64,000 nt of DNA from Cheiracanthium punctorium (lineage: Eukaryota > Arthropoda > Arachnida > Araneae > Cheiracanthiidae). Below are positions 13,963 through 28,300 of the stretch, piece after piece (the stretch's first letter is position 1; every line of letters starts with the position of its first letter). The stretch covers positions 32,435-96,434 of the forward strand of contig JAWZYV010014449.1 of the NCBI GenBank assembly GCA_038373885.1, written 5' to 3'. A program made the translations under genes and the position numbers. A model generated the notes under the pieces. That model had not been told where the DNA came from. It searched no databases and worked only from the letters and a program-made list of their open reading frames with translations.

Positions 13963-16900
13963 AGACTGAAAAGGATGGAAAGAACTTTTTTTTAATGTGC
14001 ATTTTATAACTTTTTAATTAATGGATAAAATTTTGTTTTTTTATTCCGAATATAATTCAGCGCCAAAATTTTTAGTGACTTTAAGTTACCTCTCATAAAA
14101 CGCAACCACTTGGGCAGAATATCTGCTTTGCTTCTGATCAGGACTCTATGACTGTACAGTGCTACACCAGCCTCCAAATCACGACTCATTTCAAACAGAC
14201 CAGGTTTCCCTTCGGGTACGTAGAGTAAGCACCTGAGATTTAGAGGTGAGTCAGTGTGGTAATGCAAGTAATATCTTGGCAAATCGTAAGAGTTGGCAAT
14301 GTAACGAAAGAATTCGTTGTGGAGTTCGGGAGTTGCTTCTTTTGGATCCATGAGCCACACTGCCTACATACATAAAATAAAATGAGTCAATATAGAAAAT
14401 ATTGCTGCAAAACATCATAACTATTCTGATACAGAAAAAATATAGTAAAATATTGATGTAGTATTTTATTTCAAAATTTATCTTTTTTAATCAAGTTAAT
14501 AAATAAAGCTTTATTTTTTTGTTGTTGCTGTTTAACTGATGAATAATTATATACAAATATGCCATAGCAGAGAAATTTGAAATGCTAAGAAAATTATTCT
14601 GCTGAAAAGACTATCTACACTGGAGTCAAGGTACAGATTTTACTAAGTAGAATTTCTGCTTTTTTTATCAGAAATACTTCAAATATTATTTTTACTGGCT
14701 TTTCCCTAATTCTTGTGTACAGGATTTATACAAAACATGAAAAAACATTTTGCTACTTACAGAAAAGTGCATTAATATTCATATAGCTTTAATTTTTAAT
14801 GTGACTTTCGCGAAACTTAAAAAACAAAATAAAGGAAATGCTATTTATGTTTTAGTCTTACCTGCACATTATTTTCTTTCTGACCATTAACATATATGGC
14901 ACTGCTAACGAAGTTACTATACTTCCTTATCACATCTATATAATAGAAACAAAGAATTTTTTAATATAAATGTCAACAAAATTAATCTTTCTAATTTGCC
15001 AAATTAATTTTTTAAAGCTATGTGGTGGAAAAGGTTCCAAGTTTTAAACAATCCTCACATAACAAACAAGTTAGAGTAAAATTACATTACAACAAATTTC
15101 ACTTTACAAATACATCAGATTAACAAATTATTTTTACTAAAAGAAAATCAATAGTATAAATTCATTCTAAATAAGAATTCAATTTAATGAATTTTCAAAA
15201 ATTACAAATTTGATTTTCAGTCTCTTGAAACTCATTAAGGCAAGATTCAACTGCATCTTTGGGTCAGTAAGAAGCATTGGTTTATAAATATTATAATAGG
15301 AAAATATTTTTTTAAGACTATTATAAAACCATATTAATTATTGAGCGTATTAATAAACAGTATTCAATCATTCAGATACATCAAAGTTATCTGGGCTAAG
15401 GTTGTTGTCCACATGGAAAACATCATTTCAAACATTTCATCCAAAACTATACTAGACATTATCATTCAATTATATTTACTGATTCACTCAATCAGCAAAT
15501 ATAATTGAAACAATGAATCTACATGTACATAGGTTAAATATCTTTACTTAATTTTTATATATTTTTTGATAAAACATACATTGATTTAAAAACCCTCTTA
15601 TCTGAGTAAATTGCTCAAAATTCTTTCTTTTTGTATGATTTATTAACTTTATTCACTTTTATTTACTTATTTTAGTTTCTTCCCCCATTTTAATTTTACT
15701 CTATTTGGAATGATAATGTCACATGATCTTTTCATTTTTTCATTTATTTGTATTTCATGTTTACAAAAATTAGTTTGCATTTATCTTGTATAAAGAAGCT
15801 TCCAAGTTTCATCATTCTATTAAAATCTAGATAACTTATAAAAGTACTACAAGTATTTTACATTTTAACACTTAACAGAGAAAGATATATAGATGCATAC
15901 CTTAATAATAAATACCTTAACTGTAACAGTAAGCCAGTCTTAACATGAAAAAGAATAAAAACTATTTTTTTAACTAAATAAGTAATTAAAAAATATATTA
16001 ACAGCTTGAATATTCAAGCATTCAAGGACATTTGTTAATAATTTTTTGTGCACAAGTTACAGTTTTATGTGTTAAATGTTTAAAAGTGGAATTAAACCTT
16101 TCTTTCATTTCTTAACTACACAGAGGAAGAATATATGGAGATGCCTTCATCCCCCCCCCTTCTTCTAAAAGATAGGGAGTGTCTGGGTTGCCAGCGAGAT
16201 CACTTTACCTATTCCGTCAACTGAAGTCAGCCCAGTTACAAGCTTAAATGCACAGATTTCAATACAAATTTTCAGAAATTAAGACAGGCCTTTCTAACAA
16301 AATATTGGAATCTTCTTACAAAATTCCATAAGCTGCATCAATATATTTTCATTAACTCAATGTTGAAATTCTATCTCTCCAGCTTTGTAAAATTATGTGC
16401 TAAATGGAAAATAAGTCTAAAAAGTCAGTGGAAAAAGAGGTCCACTGAAATATTAGCCTATGTATACAAATAAGAATTATAATCCAATGTTATCAATTGA
16501 TATTAAAGTATTATTAAATAAAAATTTAAATAGTTGAAACTACAAGTTTGATACTAATATAGTTTTACTTTTACAGAATATATTTGCTATATAGAAATAA
16601 GCTATCTTACAGAATACAATTGTAATGATACTTAAATGAACGTACTATTTTCAGCAGTATGTGTGTGTGTATAAATTGTATGGTTACATTAAAACAGCAA
16701 AATGTATAATTCAAACTGAATAAATACAAATATGCACATCTTTAATTTCTATTAAAACATATTACAAAACATCAAAAATCTCTGATTTCCAAATCTAGAT
16801 GTAAAAGATGTAATCTCCATGCTTAATTTTGAGGGATAATTTCTGTTATACTGCATTTAAGTTACATCCATGATTTTGAATATTTTTCATCTGTGGTATT

Positions 16901-19900
16901 ATCAGTAAAAGGCCTTGTAGGCCAATGTTGCTTGCAATTTTATGAAAACATCACTATATTGATAAATCCCTTTCTGATGTTTTTTACACATGTTTTCGGA
17001 TTTCTTTTGAACAAATCAAAAACTAATTAACAAAATTAACTAAAGGAAGGTATGCTACAAGCATACTTAGCAAAATATCACACACATTTTAAAATTTCAA
17101 AATATAGCACACTGCCTCTAATCCCCAACCCTATAATCTGCAAATGCCTATAATCTGCCATACATTTTACATGTAAACAAATAATTTTATGTATCAGTTT
17201 TTCTACCCAGAATCTGGAAGATTGATGAAACTTTCACTTTCGTGAAAATGAAAAGCCCAGAAAAAGAGGTCCACTGAAATATTAGCCTATGTATATTAAT
17301 AACTAAACTAGAATATTCATTTGTGGAAATTCACAATTTGTACTGATACATGGAAAGGCATGGGATTAGACTTTCATTCCAAATAATTTCACATTACTCT
17401 AGAGAAATATTTGTTATAACTAGTACTAGTTTGTTATAAACAAACTAGTAAATACAATTAAATATTTTTAATAAACACACAAAAATAAATAAACTAGTGT
17501 CGCCAAGCACAAAAGAATACGCATTAATAAGCTGCTAGACAAATTGTCATGTGCAATATCAAAAGTTATTAAATAACTAAAACAGACACTTCTAAATTTA
17601 AAAAAAAATTGTTTTATCTTATTTTTCATATATTATTACAGAATAACTATTACGACGAGTATGGTTTCAGTTCTGTCTAATTATACATGTACTGTTGCCA
17701 ATATTTTTTAGTAAAATACACATTTTCTCCCATGTTAATCAAATGACCTATAATCTGCAAAATTCTATAAACCGCACAACCCTTAGTCCCAACCTGTGTG
17801 GATTAGAGGAAGTGTCCTGTAGTCCTGTATGTACAGTGAAACCTCTGAAGAATGGCCACTTCTGCTGCTGTAACCAAAAAATGGTAGCTAAAAGGCGATG
17901 ATCAGTCTTTGGAGTCGCTCACAGTTCAGTCAATCACAATGAAAATTACTCAATAATTTTAAATTTTATTTTTGAGTACATTCTCATTCATATTCATTAT
18001 TTCAAGTTTGACTTTCAACACTCTTTAAAAACAAAACCAACGAACTTATAGGTGTGTGGTTTAAACAGCAGTTAATTAAGAATAGAGAGATGCAGTATAT
18101 TAATTTTCATGAGATTACTCCAAAAATTTATGTTAGAAAGAGATCTTTTACGAAAAAATCATATATTTAACATGGTACAAAAATCAGAAGTGGGCTTACT
18201 ATGTCGAAACTGGGTTGCTGTAACTTATCTCGATTTTTGAGGACCTCCACCTAATATTTCCTCCATGCTTAGCTGGAATTATACCTGCAGCATGCACATT
18301 CAAGCAATTGAAAAAAGGTGTTTTCAATTGCTTGAATGTGCAAAAAGTTCAAATGTGTCAAAAAGTTTTCCCAACAAGTTAACAGTTTTATCTGTTAAAC
18401 GTCTGATTGCCCTTAAACCTCCCATTTTTTTTTTTCTTTTCTTCACTATAATATCATGTTATTAAAAAATAAAAATAAGGCACCTTTGATTGTTCCTTCA
18501 TCAGCAAATTCACGGCAATCTGATTTCAAGTAAACAACAATTTTAGTTCCTGGCTGAACACCTTCTGCCTCAGCAATTTCGTACGTACCAGATCTAAAAG
18601 TAGCATAGCAAAAAGTTTTTTACTAATTCTAATAAGATCTTTATTTTGCAAAATTATATTTTAAAAAAAGTTATCAACACAATTTTGAAGCAACTGAAAA
18701 TGGCATTTTGAAATTAATAGTTTCCACTGTCTACATTTTCTACATATTTAAAAACAAATTTTATTTCCAGTCTTAAATATGTGCGTGTGTAGAAAAAAGT
18801 AGTAATCCATGATGACCATGTTACAGGATTAACAGTAGGCAACATATAGCACTTTAGTGTACATTTTTAGTGTATTTAAAATATGAGTGTTTCAGATTTT
18901 TGTTTTTTAAATTTAGGTTAGCTATCATAATGCAAATGTAAGGTTATGTGTTATTCAATTGGAGCAGAACTGCCAAGTTGTGTAACTTCAATTTTGTGTG
19001 TTTGAAATATATCTGTCTCCACCCATACAAAGGACAGGTAATCAGCTAGTGTACTATAAAGAATTTAATAATTTTTTGGGTCCTGCAGTGGTCTGGGTGC
19101 TAAACTCTGTTCCCATAAGAACACAGCAAGTGAAGCAGCATCCGGCTTGGCCAGTGCTTGGAAGGGTAACTTCCTCTCAGCTCAACTTCTGTGGGACCGT
19201 GTACGCTAATGGGAGCTGGTGCACGTAAAATCCACCGTGGCTCCAATGTCCTTCAAGTTGTTAAACGAAACCTCTGGGGGTGCCGATTTCAGGGGGTTGG
19301 TCCTTCCTCTGGAATTGTTCAAAATTAGGGGACCCTGAGCTGAGTCGGGCTTCCTCCCACTGAGGTTCATTAAAATGGAAGCCGCCCCTTCCGCCCATCG
19401 CCTGCCTATATGGGGGATCTGGCACCGCACTGCCATTGCCAGAGGGCATTAGCAACAACAAAAAAAAACTATTATTTGGTTATTTTGAAACAATACTTTT
19501 TTTTAGGGGGAAGGAATACTTAAGATTCCCTAAGTACAAAAAGAATCAAAATGATAACATTTACAGTATAATAAATTAGTACTACTCCCATCTTTTCAAA
19601 TGTTTGACTTCTGTGTGTGTGGAACTTCCTATTTTTTATTGCTGTTATAAATTATTTCTCTGTCTAGATCATTTAGCTGATAATTGGACTCAATATTACA
19701 ACAACAAGTAACAAGAAATGGAAAAAAAAAAAAGAAAGAAAGAAAGAAAAAAGAATTTTTATATTACCCATCAGATGTCCATTTGTAACCTTTAGAGCCT
19801 GGCTGTTGTGCCTTAGAATAAACTTCTACTTTATCTGCTACCATGAAAGTAGAATAGAAACCTACACCAAACTGCCCAATTATTTTATTTACAGCACAGT

Positions 19901-20837
19901 TAGTACTTTCATTCTTTTTTACTTCCTCTAAAAATGCCTGCAAAACAAGCACTTTTTACTTAGACATACTTCGAGCATTTGCATACTGTAAAACACTAAT
20001 AGCATAATTTAAAACATCTAGCTTTTAAAACAGTTCAATACTAGCATTACAGACGTAGTCATTTTGACCCTTATGTAACTTAGACTACAGGTTTTTTACT
20101 TCCTAACAAATTGCTTTTGGGAACTGATAATCTATTGCAGCGATTCTCAACTTTTTTACGTCTGAACCAACAAATATAAGAAAAATATTTTGCTGTCCAG
20201 CATCAAGCAAAAATAATAAATATTGTATAAATAATATATTTCTTTTTATTATATCAAGTGTGATACAAATATAATTTTTAGTTAAAACAAGATTTGCAAC
20301 CAGCAGTTGGAAAACCCTGATGTACTGGATTAGATATTGGCAGTTAAATGTCTACAACCAGAAATAAATTGCATTGCCAAAAGAAAGCTCTGTAAACCAT
20401 ACATATTAACAACACATAGATTTTTCAAATAAAATATGTTGGCACTGAAGCATGCTAAAAAATGTAAAACATTTCATAGGTCTAAGAGACAAGCAAAGAC
20501 CCATTTGAACAAAATAAAACATATATAAAAACTACCTTTGAGCCAGATCGAGCTATAGTTCCTAAACTGCTTATCATTTCTTCCTTAGTCATTCCAATGC
20601 CTGTATCCTGATTTTAAAGAAAAGGTATAAATAAATAATACATAATACAGATATTATACATGAATTTTTATTTATGCTAAAATTCAAAATATTTTTCCTA
20701 AAATTTTGCTGGATAAGTTAAGTACAGCTGATATATATATATATATATACAGGGAGTTATAGTTAAACTTCCCCTATAAACAGCATTCTACAGGTAAAAC
20801 AGGGAAATGAAACCTTTTGAAAATTCTGCGAGATTTA

Positions 20838-20871
<34 letters not shown>

Positions 20872-22287
20872 GCTAAAACATATGTAACTTACTTACAATA
20901 ATTATTTTTATACATTTATTTTAAGGTTAAAAGAATAGTGCTTTTTAAAAAAATTATATTCACATTTTATGAATGAGCAAAAATTAAATTAGAAGTGTCT
21001 GTGTAAAAGAAGAATAACAAATACATTTCAGTAACTTGATGTTAAATGGTGTTGTACATCCAACAGTTGGATGCAATACAAAATTTGTGTGATGCTGTCA
21101 TTTATTCCAGAAATATTCTGTGCTCTGAATCAATCTTTCTAATTGCTATAATTATCAATTAATGGATGAGTTTAATTGTTTGTTACACTTCTAAATGAAG
21201 TCTAATAAGGGTTTATGTTCAGTAACTTTGAAAATCTTTGCTTGATACTCATTCATTAATTACTGCAAACAAAATTCTCATTTATTTTATTAATTTAGAT
21301 AATTTTTATACATCTTGCATTAGAGAAATTCTCATTTTTATTATATGCTAAACACATCTGCCTTAATCCACACACACTGAAAGTCATTTTTTTTTTTAAA
21401 GTTTGTACCAATATAGGCACAATATTGATTATGAACGTGGCAGAGTGTAAGAAAACTTGTGGCCCAGTGATAGTGTGATAAAATTGAGGAACAAGAAGTA
21501 ACAGTCCCAAAAGTGGTTACTCCAAACAAGTTTTCTCCAAAAGAGAAAAAAAATTAAGCTATGCTAGGGGGAGAAAAAAAAACTAGAAATGCATTGTAAG
21601 TCAGAACACACATTACAGCTCTACATGTTAAAGTTTTGGGGATAAGCCTTAGTCGTTTTGAGATTATTTCAAACCAGTTTCTATATTATGTTATCTACCC
21701 GTACTTTCTCGTGGAACTCAAAAGTGCCCTTTTTTAATTGTTTCCTGCCGACCCTTTTTTTCTAGAATCAATACTATTTAATTACAACAGTGATTAAAAT
21801 TTGCAGGTTTTATGTATGAATTATCCACTATAATTACACAAAAAATTTTGCAGACTGATTATGAAGCTTGATGCAGACAGCTACAAAACTTTCTGCCACT
21901 GGGCATGAGATGGTGCTCAAGAAATTTTGAAAACATAATTTAGTTCAAAAAAAGTCCATTAGGTTGAGCTTTGAATAGAAAGGCAGCAAATTTAATTATG
22001 ATAATATACTCCTAGAAATTTAAAACAATTTAAGCATTTATTCAATAGATTTTTGAGCATTTACTAACCAATTTCAGTATTTCTTGAGCTGGATTTCCAT
22101 GCAAAGTATTACCTAGTGTATATTTTCAGAACTATAAAAAATTGCCTTGAACACCTCTTGCATACAGTCCACATATCAAAGTTGGTGGCAATCTGCTCAC
22201 CTACAGAATGTTGTTCATAGGGGAAGTTTAATTATAACCACCCTGTGTATTTCAAAATATCTGTAAGCGTGAACTATTTTATTAGCC

Positions 22288-22326
<39 letters not shown>

Positions 22327-25300
22327 GGAAACACGCACTGGCAACAAGTGAGCTTTTCTTCAAAATGGATTTTAACAAAATTGTCTGATATTTATCAGGG
22401 TTTCTACTAAATTTCTGAAATTCACTTTCCCGACTTTCCAGACTTTTAGAAGTTTCTGGGGAAAAAAATTTCTCAACATGCATTCTACTTTCAGAAATCC
22501 CTTAACAGCATCACTCCCTTTTTATATTTAAATATTTTGCTATAATAACTTGCTTGGAATAAATTTTTAACTGTAGCATAATTTTTGATGCAAGTTAGAC
22601 AGAAAAAAATTACTATGAGTTTCAAGTAAGATACTGGTTGGTTCAGATTTAACCAATACTGCTTGTGCTGCTGGCGCACTTATATCTAGAGGATAAGATT
22701 AAATGCAGATGCCAAATTTTAAACACAAATTTTTATTTTTTGGTCAACTCCACCTCAAATCTAGAAGAATACAGAGTGATAATAATAAAATGTTCCATAT
22801 TTTATCACTGGCCATAGACATACCTTTTTGATCCTCCTGTCACAAGAAACACAGCACCACAGAATGTAAAACAGGTATAGGCATCCCATACCGCATGAAC
22901 ATTCTGATTCATTCATTCTACCTAAGCAGAATTTTTCACTATCTGAAGTGGACGTGTATCTTTAAGGACTCGCAAAGAGGACTACTTTCATCGCTTTTCC
23001 CTAGAGTTCTGTTTGTTATGCACACTTTTTTTTCCCCCAACATGCAAAAAAAGTGTAATCAATAGCTTAATTTTCTTCATCACAATTACTGTCAGGGGGG
23101 GGGGGGGTAAACCCCTAAACCCCTCCCTTGGATACGCCACTGTATATATATATTAGAGATGAGACGGGCTCAGCCCGAGCCCGAGCCCGGGCCTGAACCG
23201 GGATCGGGCTCTATTTTGTCCAATTGCGTTCGGGCTCGGGCTCGTGAAAAAATTTTCATTTATTGAACATATTCCTTGAAACAGATTTTAAAAAGTGATT
23301 CATGAGGAAAATAAAAATACTTATAAAAAGAAAATTAGCGGCACGGGCACCTAGAAGGTGCGTGAAGCTCTTTTTAGTATTTCAGAACGGCGGCTTATAT
23401 TGCTTAGTTAGTGTAAACGTTACAGTGACTAACCGATCTGATGACTAACTAAACGTGTAAACGGTTTAGTTAATCAGATCGGACATTATTTGATAAACAT
23501 GGATATGAAGAATTAGAAAGAGCATGAGAGTTTGCAACTATATTTGTCATTAATTTGCACAAACAGCAAAATTTATTGTATTCTATCAATGAAGTTATTT
23601 TTATTTTTTTTTTACCTTTAGCTGAAATTTCGGGCTCAGGCTCCGACTTAAATAATATTGCTCGGGCTCGGGCGGGCTCTGATTAAAAGTTCTCGGGCTT
23701 CAAAAAATGAGCCCAAACTCATCTCTAATATATATATATATATATATATTATGCTACTGTCTCAGACTGTGAATTATCCAGTTTTTGTCCAGTTGAATTA
23801 CCTAGCTGTAGAGTTACAAAAAAGAATTCTTATATATTACAACCTATAGACACAAATTTTTGAAAGTGCGATGGCATCTGTATTGTGCATTCCAGTGAGC
23901 TTAAATTAGTTAAGCAGACTACAAGTAACTGCCTTATACACTGTAAAAAAAAAAAATTATGTATAGGACTTACAGTCTTTTAGAGGCTACAAAAAAGTAT
24001 TCTTATGCATTGTAGCTTATGTAGTCAAATTATTTTAAGTGTACTACTGCCTGCACACCGCATTTAATTGAGTTGAATCAAATTTTTAAATGATTGTTAA
24101 AGATGAAGTGTTCAGGAAGTCGAGTGCGGACACATTCCAGATTTTTTTAAATTAGGAAGAGAGTGCATATTTCATAGAGATTAGATATGGACCCACTAAT
24201 GCCAGCAGGTAAAATGAAAAAACATTACTTCCTGAGCTGCACTTCTTTTCTTCGAAAAAGGGTTGTATTCTTTGATTCTTTGATTTTTAGAAGATTGGAC
24301 AATTTTTTGGTAGCTGCATTATATACAGTATTTGAAGAATTGAAAACATATGTAGATTAATGTTTTTAAAATCTTTATAATTTTATGGGTTTAGTGGTTT
24401 GTGAAAAAGAGCCTTTTTTAAGATTGGGCGAGACAACTTATGCCTTAATCTGAATGCCCATGGACAATGCAGCTAGTTATTCATATTTGCATATTTTTTT
24501 ACAAATCCCTTCAATAATGTTTAAGAAACTGAAACTTTTACAGCTATTTGATCAAAGCTGAGTACCAAGTGCAGAACAAGATCTTTATAACACAAACCTC
24601 AAAACACAAGCTTTTGCATTATATAACAATTTTGTGTTACATAGACCACAGTAGCGTAGCCAGGATTTTATTTCAAGGAGGGGCAGGGTATAAGGGTCTC
24701 ATTTTGGGGGGGGGGGCAACCCCTTCAGCCCCCTCTCTGGCTATGCTCCCGATAGACCATTTCACTTACATCATTAAACTTCCCTAGTAAACATGGTAAA
24801 ATATAGCTGGAACACAAAAGTATAATGCTTTAAAATAATTTTTAAATACAAATACTACATTTAAAAACAAAAAATATGCAATTAAATATTTATTTAAAGA
24901 AAAAAAAAATAGAAATTACAAAAAGCATTTAAGTTTGTTAAACAATATGTTAACTTTGATTTGTTTTAAAATTTGCAATCTCTTTCTCAAATCTCAATAC
25001 TTCATTCTCTTATCAATATAGCTCTCAAAATCTGTTCCAACTGAAAACTACTAAAAGAAGAACTACAATTTATACAACAACTTTCACAAGAAGCCAATTA
25101 CCCCAGAAATATTGTTTCTTGCTTAATCAAAAATAGGAAAAAGAAACTAAACCTCATTAATGACGCACAGAAAGAAAAACCCACATTTTCTCACCCGATC
25201 CCCTACTGTTCCAGTCTCGCTGTAAAATTCTCCAACCTTGCCCGTAAAATGAACCTCCGTATCCCAATTAAACCCAATCGCAATTTTTTTTTTAAGAATT

Positions 25301-28300
25301 CGATCCGACAAAGTCAAAATAAACCCTTTAGAAACGGCAGAAGTCTACAAAATAAATTTTACTTATAAAGAATCTAACCTTCCCGGACATTACATTGGTG
25401 TGACAAAAAGAAAAGTTAAGGATAGGATTAAAGAGCACATTAGCGATATAAAATATAATAGACAAAGTACTGCCCTCTCCCGCCTAGCATTAAAAGAAAA
25501 TATTGATATAGATTTCGTAAATGTTAAGAAAATAACCAACTGCAATAAACACAGTTATAGTTTAAGGGAAGTGTTAGAAATAATAACACAAGAGGGCACC
25601 GTCACGACACGACGCATACTCAGATAGAGGATACATGGCTCAAAATGCTGAAGCATGGAACGAGCTCACCAGTTCCGAAGATGGCAGCGGCCTAGCTGCC
25701 GAAAGCGCTAAATGGTTCATTTTTAAACTTTTTATGGAGTTTTTATGGCTTTTAACTACATTTTAACTTCATCATTATTATTTTGTTAACAAAATTTTAA
25801 ATTTCAGGCCGGACCCCATGGTCCACCCCCCTGGATACAGCCTTGTGCCTGTGCAATAAGTACCTTTAATGTGTGTTATTTTACAAAGTTTTGATGATTT
25901 CCTTTTTTAAACACCAGTATCTTTTTTAATTTTTTTGTTAATACATCAGACTATCTAATGAATAAAGTTACCTGTATGACAAATGTTCTTGCTTGCTTAT
26001 CAGTAGCAATATGTATTTCATGTGGTTTGTCTAGTGAATCACCAGTAGTCAGCTGAAAATATCGGAATTTTTCTAATGCATCACTAGCATTAGAAATAAG
26101 CTCTCTTACAAACACCTAAAGAATGAAATCAAAGTTAAAATTAGAAGCTGAGATGGCTTTTAAGCAGTAAAAACCTAACAGCAGGTATGTAGTCAGAGTA
26201 ACATAAATTGAGATAATATATACTACACGTTAAAGGGTTAAAACCCATAATTTTCAAATCACATTCATTCCCCTGCAAAAAGTTCTGCATACATTCCCTA
26301 GAAATTTTTCAGATTAGTTAGCAAAAGCTTTGTAGTGCAGAAATTATTTATTCACAACTTATTTTATATCCCCCACTTTTTATGAAAAAAAAATTTGGTC
26401 AGCCCCTGCCTTGTGATAAAAATAAACTGTAGCCATTAAAATGTATTTAAATAGTAAAAACAATTAAAATATCTAAATATCAGTAAAGTACATTTCAGTC
26501 TCACTACAGGACATTGATGATGGTCCTGAAATACATTTTTACAGTTTTTAGGTATTTTAATCATTTTTACTATGGAATATAATCCATTATTTTTTAGAAA
26601 CTTTTAAGAGTATTTAAATATAATACTACAAATTAAAGAATTAATCAATTTCCTAAAGCTGTTGATACAAAACTTATACATACAGATGTATTACAAATAC
26701 AGATTTTACCATATTTTCTATTTTCCATCTATAAATAGATATCCAGTGTCTGTTTCACATTCTACCAGTACTCTTCCCATGCCTTTACTTTTCTGTCAAG
26801 TATGAATAAGAGAGTAAGACCTAAAGATCCAATTTATATTTGGCATGTAAAGAAGGGGGAGAAATGCGAAACGTGTTTTTATATTATGTCATGGGATAAA
26901 AAATAGATAGAATGAAAATTTATTTATTTAAACCAAAAAAAAAAAAAAAACCACATTTCACGGTTGGGTTTTTGATGTCAAAAACTGGTTTTTACATGAC
27001 ACGTCAAAAACCAGTCGAAAAGTGTCAAAAACTGACGAAAACTGTCAAAAACCTAATGTTTCTTTTTTATGGTCATGAATAACAAATTTTAAATACATTA
27101 TATTTCACAATTAATGTAATTACATTAAAACTACATATCACCCTTCATATTATTTGTCATGTTAGAACTAAATATCTGAAAAGGTAAAAAGTATTTGTGT
27201 AAGTACTTATACACATCTATTTTTTCCTCCCCTAAGTACCCAGCTATTTCTAAATGTGTTAATATAAATAATTATATGAATTACTTTATGCATGATTTAG
27301 GATTAGAAGTGTTACTAAAACTATTCGTTATCCTTTATTCAATGAATAATCCTAAGTTATTTAAACATTTTTTTAAAAATTCTAAATATGTGTATAAATA
27401 AATTTTCTGCATAAATATTACATATAAACCACATCTGTTTTATAAATATTTCCTGGGTAAGTAAATTAATAATTTGAAAATGAAATAATGATTTGCTATT
27501 ATCAATACACTTAAAATTTTATAATATACTCTTCATTGTATTATGTTAATAGTTTCCATTTAATTATTCAAAGCAAGGGCAGTTTATTTTGGTAACAGTT
27601 TCTGTACTTATAAAACAACCCCCCTTTTCTTGGTTCAAGTTTATAGCTGTAAGCAGCAACACGGTGTTAATCCTTTGTGGAATGTCTTTTGAAAGGCAAA
27701 TAGATAGCAAACCTGTTTTTTCTTTGTATTCCAAAGTATGCACCTGGGTGGCCAATGGTCAGAAGTGTGCAATCAGTTTACTTAGTGATAAGAGAGCTTG
27801 TTTACAGCAAAATAATATTGTCAGTTTGGAAAAAATTTCCGAAACTAGCTAAGAACACTTTAGTCTTTCTTAAAACTAAGCTAAGCTATTTTAAAGTAGT
27901 ACTTAAATTTTGGTCAAATAACTGTATTATTCAGTTTTTTTTTTTTTTAATTAAATCTGTTCTGTACATAATTAAAATCATGGATAAAAGGCCAAAAAAT
28001 ACTATATGGAATGATTTTATTTGTGTGAAAGAAGGAAATAAAATTTACGGAAGATGCAAAAAGTGTGGACATACCATGGCCAATAGAGTGGATAGGATGA
28101 AAGTACATTAAGCAAAATGCAATAGTGGAGAACAAGAGAAAAAACAAGGCAAAGTAAATGAGGAACAAAGAGTGCATATGGAAACTGATGATACAAGTCT
28201 AAAGAAAAGTCATGAATTATTTGAAGTAAATTAATGTACATCTCGAGTTGCAGGTGTTAAAAGAGTTTGTTTACAGCAAAACAACATATCTGATTACATA

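Noticed and set aside
14004..14089. Extension of the TRAP1 exon 9 frame ([12 protein letters not shown]...)
   Set aside because: It lies beyond a good donor (AGAG|GTAACT) and breaks the conserved [13 protein letters not shown] that continues in exon 10.
25651..25709. Active hammerhead ribozyme
   Set aside because: U4 of the core is C, no NUH cleavage site lies at the right place and stem III does not form; only a degenerate resemblance remains.
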